Source: Carboxydothermus hydrogenoformans Z-2901 (GTDB lineage: Bacteria > Bacillota > Z-2901 > Carboxydothermales > Carboxydothermaceae). Taken from it: 64,000 nucleotides of DNA. How positions within the stretch are numbered: the stretch's first letter is position 1; every line of letters begins with the position of its first letter. The DNA is taken from positions 2,177,001 to 2,241,000 of the forward strand of contig NC_007503.1 of assembly GCF_000012865.1 (NCBI RefSeq), read 5' to 3'. Position numbers and translations under genes: made by a program. The notes beneath the pieces were generated by a model, which saw only the letters and a list, made by a program, of their open reading frames with translations, was not told where the DNA came from and ran no database searches. Positions 59,066 through 64,000 of the stretch are shown here, piece after piece.

Positions 59066-59100
59066 AAAATTAAAGGCTGTTAACCTTTTGCCAACAGCCT
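59066..59100 (-). terminator. Terminator at the end of the duplicated MNT/Uma2 unit
   Basis: Minus strand: AGGCTGTT pairs with AACAGCCT over an 11-base loop (59074-59100), followed by TTAATTTTTT. Confidence 0.75.
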
Positions 59101-59112
59101 CCGTTTTAATCT

Positions 59113-59233
59113 CATTTTTTAATCTTTGCCAATCGCAAATACCTTCCCAGGCAATTTACACTCTAAGGTTGGTTTAAGATGAAAAATTTCTCATTACTAT
59201 AAATTAAAAGGTCAACCGGAACTTTAACGTTGG
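59113..59233 (-). pseudogene. 3' fragment of a duplicated MNT nucleotidyltransferase gene
   Basis: The sequence closely matches 60361-60470, the 3' part of the intact MNT gene: both contain AAGGTCAACCGGAACTTTAA and the flanking GGGGCCAT. One base is missing in this copy, causing a frameshift, and the end is diverged. On the minus strand it follows the Uma2 gene directly (11 bases after its stop). A second uninterrupted stretch downstream reads WQRLKNEIKTEAVGKRLTAF, of unknown origin. Confidence 0.7.
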
Positions 59234-59243
59234 GGCCATACAC

Positions 59244-59819
59244 TTAATACGCAAATACAAGTTTTAAATCAACGATAAGATCGTCAAAAATGGATACTCT
59301 GATTACATCATCATCCGTATATATCTCTGGTCTGCCATACCTTTTGTTGGCTTGCAAAGTAAATACACTTATAATTTTGCTGTCAGGCTCTACTATCCAA
59401 TATTCTTTTACACCAAATTTTTCATATAAATTAAATTTTTCTACTTCATCTTTTCTTGCGGTAGATGGAGATACAATCTCTACAATTAAATCAGGAGCTC
59501 CTTTGCATCCCTCAACATCAAGTTTTGCTTCATCACATACCACCACTATATCAGGCTCAACAACAGTTTTTATATCTTCATCATTTTTTTCATTACTGGA
59601 AGGAAGCCTAACACCAAAAGGTGCATGATAGACCTTGCACGGCTTATCTTTAAGATAATTGTAAAACTGATTAAAGATCGCTCCCGAAATTTCCTGGTGA
59701 ATTCTTGACGGCGGTGCCAGCAAATAAACCTGTCCATCAATTAATTCAATTCTTTCCTCTTCCGGCCAGGTCAAATAATCAACATACGTATATATTTTAT
59801 CTTTTTTGGGTAATGGCAT
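59244..59819 (-). CDS. Uma2 family protein, second copy
   Basis: 191 residues. YLTWPEEERIELIDGQVYLL, PSRIHQEISGAIFNQFYNYL, VVEPDIVVVCDEAKLDVEGC, APDLIVEIVSPSTARKDEVE and VKEYWIVEPDSKIISVF define the Uma2/DUF820 fold with its PD-(D/E)XK-like residues. It is flanked by a promoter and a 3' gene fragment that both resemble the nearby MNT gene, so it seems to have entered a duplicated MNT locus. Codon use is more AT-rich than most genes here. Confidence 0.85.
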   Translation of the reverse strand: MPLPKKDKIYTYVDYLTWPEEERIELIDGQVYLLAPPSRIHQEISGAIFNQFYNYLKDKPCKVYHAPFGVRLPSSNEKNDEDIKTVVEPDIVVVCDEAKLDVEGCKGAPDLIVEIVSPSTARKDEVEKFNLYEKFGVKEYWIVEPDSKIISVFTLQANKRYGRPEIYTDDDVIRVSIFDDLIVDLKLVFAY

Positions 59820-59877
59820 ATTGCCGCCTCCTGTTCCAAGCTTTTACCCCACCAGCATCAGTATATCCTGTGATACT

Positions 59878-59906
59878 ATTATATAGTTAATGTTAATTTT
59901 TTACAA
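59878..59906 (-). promoter_or_regulatory. Promoter upstream of the second Uma2 gene, similar to the MNT promoter
   Basis: Minus strand: -35 TTGTAA (59901-59906), 17-base spacer, -10 TATAAT (59878-59883). The same boxes and a related spacer lie before the MNT gene at 60690-60718. Confidence 0.7.
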
Positions 59907-59963
59907 TATGTACCTTTCGCTTGGCCACAGTCGCACAAAAAACCCCAGCTTTGCTGCCGGGGA

Positions 59964-59997
59964 TCAATTAACGTGAGCAGTAACACTTTTTAATTTT
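59964..59997. repeat. Direct repeat, left copy
   Basis: TCAATTAACGTGAGCAGTAA and the following CACTTTTTAATTT match the sequence at 62100-62130 with one substitution and two single-base gaps. The copies point the same way and lie about 2.1 kb apart. Confidence 0.7.
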
Positions 59998-60338
59998 ATT
60001 TTTGAATTTTCATTAAAACAAAGTTTTTTATTCTCTCGGCACTTTTAATAGCATTTTCAGCATCAAATTCCTCTCTTTCCAAATAAAAAGGATAGCGAGC
60101 CTGTACTCCATAATCTATTAATTCGATACAATCATCTTCTATCTTAGAAAATTCAGGGTCATAAAATCTGTCCCCCGTTTAAAGCAATAAATCCTTTTAA
60201 ATATTTTTCTGCACTCTGCTGGCAATGATAACAAATAATATTACTTGGTTTAGGGTTCATATTCATTAAGTATTTTGCTACATTTAAATCACTATCTGCA
60301 AAATTAAACCATTCGAAGGCAATATCCCAATTATCCAT
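59996..60338 (-). pseudogene. HEPN-domain gene with internal deletion/frameshift
   Basis: The start (ATG at 60338) overlaps the MNT stop by eight bases. The first 55 codons are HEPN: FADSDLNVAKYLMNMNPKPS, then CYHCQQSAEKYLKGFIALNG. The frame then stops. In the next frame the expected C-terminal part continues: FYDPEFSKIEDDCIELIDYG, VQARYPFYLEREEFDAENAI, then AERIKNFVLMKIQK. About 20 residues, which normally contain a conserved THDL-like segment, are missing at the junction. The toxin-like partner of the pair is thus broken. Confidence 0.8.
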
Positions 60339-60654
60339 AAATTTTAATGCCTTCCCGAGCAATTTTATACTCTAAGGTTGATTTAAGTTGTGAACGCTTT
60401 AAAAATTCCTCATTACTATAAATTAAAAGGTCAACCGGAACTTTAACTGTTGGGGCCATTAATTTTCTAACTTTTTTTAAATATTCCCTTTTATTATTAA
60501 TCGAATCCTTAGTAATGATACAAACATCAACGTCACTTTCCGAATTAGGTGTACCATAGGCATGTGATCCAAAGATATAAACCCTTTCTACATCGGCAAC
60601 TGACTTTGCAGCTTCAATAATTTTTTTAATTTCACCACTTATTTCTATAACCAT
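60331..60654 (-). CDS. MNT-type nucleotidyltransferase
   Basis: 107 residues. VYIFGSHAYGTPNSESDVDV gives the minimal nucleotidyltransferase GS...DxD site, and VPVDLLIYSNEEF follows. It forms a pair with the HEPN remnant directly downstream. In intact MNT-HEPN systems the nucleotidyltransferase opposes the HEPN RNase. With the HEPN gene broken, this gene may be under no selection or act on another HEPN. Confidence 0.85.
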   Translation of the reverse strand: MVIEISGEIKKIIEAAKSVADVERVYIFGSHAYGTPNSESDVDVCIITKDSINNKREYLKKVRKLMAPTVKVPVDLLIYSNEEFLKRSQLKSTLEYKIAREGIKIYG

Positions 60655-60983
60655 TTATTATCACCACTTCATTATCTTTCTTTAATACTATTATATCTTT
60701 AGTGTAAATTTTTTACAATATATTTTATCTCATGTTGTGATTATCATTGGAGAATGCCACAAGATGTCTTTATGCTTATAAAAACTTGAGCTGATATTGT
60801 TTCAAAAAATAAACGGTAGGAGACAGCCCGTTCTAAAAGCCCCGGGTAATTCCAGGACTTTCTGTATTTTCCGACAATGTCTTGACACGTGTATATATAC
60901 GTATTATAATTTACTCAGGAACAACTTATTAGAAAATAAATCTTATAACGCTGTTGATATATAAATTTCCAGGGAGAAGTTAA
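60655..60983. other. Divergent promoter region of the MNT and HicAB genes
   Basis: The MNT promoter on the minus strand (-35 TTGTAA 60713-60718, -10 TATAAT 60690-60695, 17-base spacer) lies near one end. The HicAB promoter lies at 60882-60910. Between them about 160 bases hold nothing I can name. Confidence 0.65.
60882..60910 (+). promoter_or_regulatory. Consensus sigma-A promoter of hicAB with a palindromic spacer
   Basis: -35 TTGACA (60882-60887), 17-base spacer, -10 TATAAT (60905-60910): a perfect consensus. The spacer contains the palindrome GTATATATAC, a likely operator for the HicB/HicAB repressor. Confidence 0.85.
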
Positions 60984-61181
60984 ATGAAGGCATATTCATC
61001 AAGGGAAATAATAGAAATACTTAAAAATGATGGTTGGTTTCTCTATGAAGTTCGGGGAGACCACCATCAATTTAAGCATCCTGTAAAGAAAGGAAAAGTT
61101 ACGGTGCCTCATCCCAAGAAAAATATACCAATAAAAACAGTAAAAAGCATACTAAAACAAGCAGGTATCGAAATTGAATAG
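60984..61181 (+). CDS. hicA: HicA-type mRNA interferase toxin
   Basis: 65 residues. SSREIIEILKNDGWFLYEVR and GDHHQFKHP define a double-stranded-RNA-binding-like fold; His27/His28 are the expected catalytic residue. KKGKVTVPHPKKNIPIKTVK completes the family pattern. It cleaves mRNA when not bound by HicB. The ribosome site GGGAGAAG precedes. The hicB gene follows 45 bases later. Confidence 0.92.
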   Translation: MKAYSSREIIEILKNDGWFLYEVRGDHHQFKHPVKKGKVTVPHPKKNIPIKTVKSILKQAGIEIE

Positions 61182-61226
61182 TTCACTAATATCTTCTTTC
61201 AAAAATCTTAACGGAGGTTTTTATTT

Positions 61227-61640
61227 ATGTATAAGGACTTATATGTGTTCCCTGCCATTTTTGACTATGCCGAAGATGGTATTTCCGTTGAATTCCCTGA
61301 CCTTCCCGGATGTTTAACCTGTGGTGATAACACGGAAGAAGCTTTAAAAAATGCTAAAGAAGCTCTTGAACTTCATCTGTATGGTATGGAAAAAGACAAT
61401 GAGCCAATTCCTGAACCAACACCTATAGACAAAATTAAAATTGAACCCAATCAAGTTCTCGTATTGGTAGAAGCCTGGATGCCATTAGTTCGCAGTGAAA
61501 TGGATAATAAAGCGGTTAAAAAAACATTAACTTTACCAAAGTGGTTAAACGACCTAGCTGAAAAAAAGAAAATTAATTTTTCTCGTGTTCTCCAGCAGGC
61601 TTTGAAGGAACAATTAGGTATAAAAGAACGGGAAATATAA
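61227..61640 (+). CDS. hicB: HicB-type antitoxin
   Basis: 137 residues. The N-terminal partial RNase-H-like fold has FPAIFDYAEDGISVEFPDLP, GCLTCGDNTEEALKNAKEAL and PIPEPTPIDKI. The C-terminal 45 residues (TLTLPKWLNDLAEKKKINFS) are a ribbon-helix-helix-like DNA-binding part. It neutralises HicA and represses the operon, probably at the palindrome in the promoter spacer. Confidence 0.92.
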   Translation: MYKDLYVFPAIFDYAEDGISVEFPDLPGCLTCGDNTEEALKNAKEALELHLYGMEKDNEPIPEPTPIDKIKIEPNQVLVLVEAWMPLVRSEMDNKAVKKTLTLPKWLNDLAEKKKINFSRVLQQALKEQLGIKEREI

Positions 61641-61676
61641 CTTTAATTTTAATTTAACTATCTTGTTTATAATTCA

Positions 61677-61904
61677 TTAACCTAAAGTCGATTTCTCATT
61701 GCTTTTATTTGTTTTATTCGTTTTTTTAAAGATTCTTTTTAAAAACTTAATCAGACCGGTAAATCCTTCTATAGTTGCTTTTATCCTTTCAAAAACAATT
61801 ACGAAAACTACTGCGAAAAATAATACTTTGGTTATATAAAATGAAATTGGATCCATCCAAATCACCTTTGACAGAGGTAAAATTTCCATCCCATACTGTT
61901 TCAA
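61677..61904 (-). CDS. Small membrane protein, unknown
   Basis: 75 residues from a TTG, or 70 from the ATG at 61889. One hydrophobic segment (FYITKVLFFAVVFVIVFERI) is followed by a very basic tail (KRIFKKTNKTNKSNEKS). No family is evident and the ribosome site is weak. It lies convergent to hicB in an area full of relics. It might be real or a remnant. Confidence 0.4.
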   Translation of the reverse strand: MKQYGMEILPLSKVIWMDPISFYITKVLFFAVVFVIVFERIKATIEGFTGLIKFLKRIFKKTNKTNKSNEKSTLG

Positions 61905-62099
61905 TTAACCGCCATCCTCCAGGGTCAGGGCCTTAAAATGATAGAAACCTCCCGTGATGCAAAAAAACCTGGGCAGCAAGAACCTTTATTTTGTTTTTTC
62001 TGTATGTACAAATTTATGCCAATGGCCAGGCAGTAGAAAAACTCCCTGGCCAAAAAAAGTGAGCAAAATTTGCGTTCACTTAATTTGAGCTAAATGTGG

Positions 62100-62130
62100 T
62101 CAATTAACGTGAGTAGTAACATTTTAATTT
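62100..62130. repeat. Direct repeat, right copy
   Basis: The partner of 59964-59997; begins TCAATTAACGTGAGTAGTAA and continues CATTTTAATTT. Each copy stands just beyond the 3' end of a broken toxin-type gene. Confidence 0.7.
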
Positions 62131-62145
62131 AAATGACATTTCTAG

Positions 62146-62249
62146 CTATTTTAAAATCTTTTCAATATTCATTTTTGCATAAAGGATTCTATGGATTTCT
62201 ACTTCATCTTCAGTGACCACATAGAACACCAAATAGTTTTTTACCGTAA
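62146..62249 (-). pseudogene. C-terminal remnant of a RelE/ParE-type toxin gene
   Basis: On the minus strand the frame ITVKNYLVFYVVTEDEVEIH followed by RILYAKMNIEKILK is a typical RelE/ParE end. Upstream it is cut off by a stop after only three more codons, and the N-terminal two thirds are missing. It directly follows an antitoxin remnant. Confidence 0.65.
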
Positions 62250-62423
62250 TTATACATTATTAGCATCTACCTTATCAGCAAGTCTTGACCTTAAATCCGA
62301 AAACACTTCATCATGCGAAAACCGCTTAGTAGTCGTTTTTGCTTCCAACTCTGCTTCCTTAAGTTTGAAATAGATTTCACTTTCAAATAGGATGAAATCG
62401 GAAACCGGTCTAATGTGTGGCAT
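62250..62423 (-). pseudogene. Phd/YefM-type antitoxin with internal deletion
   Basis: 57 codons from the ATG at 62423, with AAGAGGGTGG before it. MPHIRPVSDF at the start is the standard Phd/YefM N-terminus. Then the sequence jumps to FKLKEAELEAKTTTKRFSHD and EVFSDLRSRLADKV, a usual C-terminal tail. The middle of the DNA-binding fold (about 30-35 residues) is missing, so the reading frame is open but probably not functional. Confidence 0.6.
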
Positions 62424-62447
62424 GTAACCACCCTCTTTTATAATTTA

Positions 62448-62785
62448 TCATGACTTTATCATAATATTGTCTCCAAGAACTCTCTTAACTCTATCGGAAT
62501 AGCTACAATTTTCTTCCTTACGACCCGCTATTTTAGCTTTTCCAATAAACACCAGAGCTTTGCCCAGAGCATACCCACCGTTGAAGCAGGTTTTTTTATC
62601 CCAATAATAACCATCCTCTTTTGAGAACCAAACTTCCTGGAAACTACCGTAAGTTTGAACCAGCCACCATTATTTAAAAGAAATTTTAAAAGCACTTTTT
62701 CTTTTTCCGATAAATCTTTTACTTTTCTTTGCAAATTTTTGCTACTGGTCAGAAAAGAGATAATTTGGCGTTTATTGAAAAAATC
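62448..62785 (-). pseudogene. Frameshifted gene of unknown family
   Basis: Minus strand. One frame reads NKRQIISFLTSSKNLQRKVK, then KEKVLLKFLLNNGGWFKLTV up to VSRKFGSQ. A second frame continues EDGYYWDKKTCFNG and KALVFIGKAKIAGRKEENCS, ending in TGA at 62448. The other frame at the junction (KKPASTVGMLWAK) also looks coding, so there may be two shifts. No start codon remains: a stop lies just before the readable part. I do not recognise the family. Confidence 0.5.
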
Positions 62786-63205
62786 CTACCAGAGCTAAAA
62801 ACTTATCCACAAGTAGAAGCCTAAGCCAGGCTTTTAGTTTGATTTGCCAGCTCGAAAAATTGCAGTGGCCTTATATAAGGATCATGTTCCTTGGGCCAGA
62901 GGTTTGCCTCCCAGCATTGGGATTAAGCTTTTACACCCTTTTAAAGTTTTCATCCAGCATAAATTTTGTAGTAAAATTAAAAAAATAAGATATAATATAA
63001 GTAGAAGAGATTTTACCTCAAATATGACAAAACCCGGATCCCTTTGAAAGTAAGCAATAATGTCCAGATAACTTTCTAAGTATATAAGGGATTGGTATAG
63101 GTTTTATCCAAATATGTCACCAATATCTACAAGTTTCGAGATTATTTTAGAGAAATATGCGTGAATCTAAGATTATCTTTTTTTTGAGGAGGTCGCATAA
63201 ATAAA
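62786..63205. other. Gap with no clear gene
   Basis: A 420-base stretch between relics and the PIN pair. A 67-codon plus-strand frame at 62844-63047 has no ribosome site and no family features, so I did not call it. A GAGGAGGT site at 63187 lies 12 bases before the next gene. Promoter boxes for that gene were not found with confidence. Confidence 0.5.
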
Positions 63206-63517
63206 ATGTATAGTATAAAAAAAGTAACAGAAAAAAGTACAAAAAACCCCCGGAAATGGTTTGGGTTCCTAAATGAAGAAAAACAATTCAACAAACAGAA
63301 ATGGTCGCGACGTAGAATATTTATAAATAAAAGGATTAAAGCTGGCAGAATTAGCGGGATAAGTGAGCGTGACATTAGTGCCTATTTTGAAACACGTAAT
63401 TTAGAAAAATTGGCTTCGTTAAGAAAATATACCCGCCAAGAAATTCGCGACTTTTTGGACGCTGATAAATTAACACCAGAAATTGCCCGTAAGATTAAAC
63501 GTTTGCTCAATGAATAA
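63206..63517 (+). CDS. Probable antitoxin of a PIN-domain pair
   Basis: 103 residues, very basic in the first half. Two helical segments are visible: SERDISAYFETRNLEKLASL and KYTRQEIRDFLDADKLTPEI. The gene overlaps the PIN toxin start by eight bases and comes first, as antitoxins usually do. I could not place it in a named antitoxin family. The ribosome site is 12 bases from the ATG, rather far, so another start is possible. Confidence 0.65.
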   Translation: MYSIKKVTEKSTKNPRKWFGFLNEEKQFNKQKWSRRRIFINKRIKAGRISGISERDISAYFETRNLEKLASLRKYTRQEIRDFLDADKLTPEIARKIKRLLNE

Positions 63518-63956
63518 AAAGCCCAAAGTTTTTTTAGATGCATGTTGCTGGATAGCAGCAGCCATTTCTCCTGATGGCGGGTCAGCGAAAATTTTAAAAC
63601 TTGCTAAAGCGGGTTACATCCAAATTGTAGTTACTAAGGAAATTCTAATTGAAGCTCATAGAAACATAAAAGAAGATAAAAAAAATGGGAAAAAAGCCTT
63701 AACGCGTTTTTATTGTGAACTTCAAACAACAAAAATAATTACAGTGGACGAGCCTACTAATGAAGAAAAAGATTGTTGGAGAAGTTTAGTTGCAGAAAAA
63801 GACTGTCATGTACTTGCAGGTGCTTATAAAGCAAATGCGGATTTTTTGGTTTCTTTAGATAAAAAACATATACTCACCGAGAAGGTAAAAAAAGAATTTC
63901 CAATACCTGTTATGGATACCAAAGAATTTTTAACAGAAATACTTTCAAACTTTTAA
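63510..63956 (+). CDS. PIN-domain RNase toxin
   Basis: 148 residues from the ATG at 63510, inside the end of the antitoxin gene. PIN pattern: Asp10 in KVFLDACCWI, Glu in KEILIEAHRN, and Asp in EKDCHVLAGAYKANADFLVS and in SLDKKH. These four acidic groups bind Mg2+ for RNA cleavage. The VapC-like reading end PVMDTKEFLTEIL fits the PIN_3-type branch. The expected target is tRNA or mRNA. Confidence 0.88.
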   Translation: MNKKPKVFLDACCWIAAAISPDGGSAKILKLAKAGYIQIVVTKEILIEAHRNIKEDKKNGKKALTRFYCELQTTKIITVDEPTNEEKDCWRSLVAEKDCHVLAGAYKANADFLVSLDKKHILTEKVKKEFPIPVMDTKEFLTEILSNF

Positions 63957-64000
63957 TAATGTTTTAAAAAATTGGGATAAAACGACTTGCTTAAAATAGC

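Noticed and set aside
59290-59628. 112-codon plus-strand ORF opposite the second Uma2 gene
   Set aside because: The minus-strand Uma2 frame carries all family motifs; this one is its shadow, rich in Ser/Thr.
62024-62051. GGCCAGG / CCTGGCC hairpin as a terminator
   Set aside because: It has an A run rather than a T run on the side needed, and no gene ends there.
62844-63047. 67-codon plus-strand ORF
   Set aside because: No ribosome site, no recognisable motif, and the sequence lies among gene relics.
63142-63375. 77-codon minus-strand ORF opposite the PIN antitoxin
   Set aside because: The plus strand has the ribosome site and the toxin overlap; the antisense frame shows no family features.
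1-64000. tRNA, rRNA, replication origin, prophage or CRISPR-Cas
   Set aside because: None seen: no tRNA-like cloverleaf, no rRNA motifs, no DnaA-box cluster, no structural phage genes and no cas genes.

Overview
The window reads like a chromosomal segment of a spore-forming, anaerobic, thermophilic Firmicute, close in character to Carboxydothermus or a related clostridial lineage. This is inferred from gene content and base composition and was not checked by a search. The markers are a GerMN lipoprotein, CotF-like coat proteins, an [FeFe]-hydrogenase maturase (HydE), a FixABCX electron-bifurcating module, an FtsA-like protein of clostridial type, Rrf2 and c-di-AMP regulation, and strong AGGAGG ribosome binding sites. 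No rRNA, tRNA, CRISPR array or prophage was seen.

Layout. 0-8.7 kb: the tail of a membrane protein, a Cys-rich protein, a decayed IS607-type element, a GerMN lipoprotein, a ferredoxin fused to an adenylate-enzyme C-terminal domain, an FtsA-like ATPase with a long repeated tail, tRNA nucleotidyltransferase and an HD-GYP protein. 8.8-15.2 kb: cydABDC (cytochrome bd and its assembly exporter) behind an Rrf2 regulator, with two matching operators. 15.2-21.1 kb: rmuC, then an operon of an NRAMP-like transporter, 5-oxoprolinase pxpBAC and hydE. 21.3-24.1 kb: a zinc-ribbon protein, palindromic repeats, a secreted Thr-rich protein, a metallo-beta-lactamase-fold hydrolase and an IS21 fossil. 24.2-29.6 kb: a serine/threonine catabolic operon (regulator, ridA, threonine ammonia-lyase, sdaAB, sdaAA, permease). 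30-32.5 kb: a divergent unit with a His-containing membrane protein, a Met/His-rich exported protein and a membrane polyferredoxin. 32.5-39.3 kb: a membrane-anchored Clp-fold protease, a MASE3-GGDEF cyclase, TPM and LemA proteins, a TauE/SafE exporter, a DGC-type protein, a YdcZ-type protein and coat-like proteins. 39.3-42.8 kb: fixABCX. 43-44.6 kb: a radical-SAM aminomutase with glutamate-type substrate residues, placed behind a clear c-di-AMP (ydaO) riboswitch. 44.6-58.9 kb: envelope and signalling genes (PHP phosphatase, SH3/amidase, transglutaminase-like, double 5'-nucleotidase, chemoreceptor, S1C protease). 59-64 kb: a graveyard of toxin-antitoxin modules and duplicated fragments (MNT/HEPN, HicAB, Phd/ParE remnants, PIN).

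How the parts work together. The aminomutase and riboswitch suggest that beta-glutamate, an osmolyte, is made under c-di-AMP control. The Rrf2 protein carries three Cys that could hold an Fe-S cluster and probably tunes cytochrome bd to oxidative or NO stress. The serine/threonine operon deaminates amino acids to 2-oxoacids, with RidA clearing enamine intermediates. FixABCX and HydE point to low-potential electron metabolism. Between 47 and 58 kb most products are exported and act at the cell wall or surface.

The strongest candidates for something not yet well described are: (1) the c-di-AMP riboswitch on a glutamate-type aminomutase; (2) the 30-32.5 kb membrane redox unit; (3) the ferredoxin fused to an orphan ANL C-terminal domain; (4) the FtsA-like protein with about seven hydrophobic-Asn-Gly repeats; and (5) the duplicated MNT locus that now contains a Uma2 gene.
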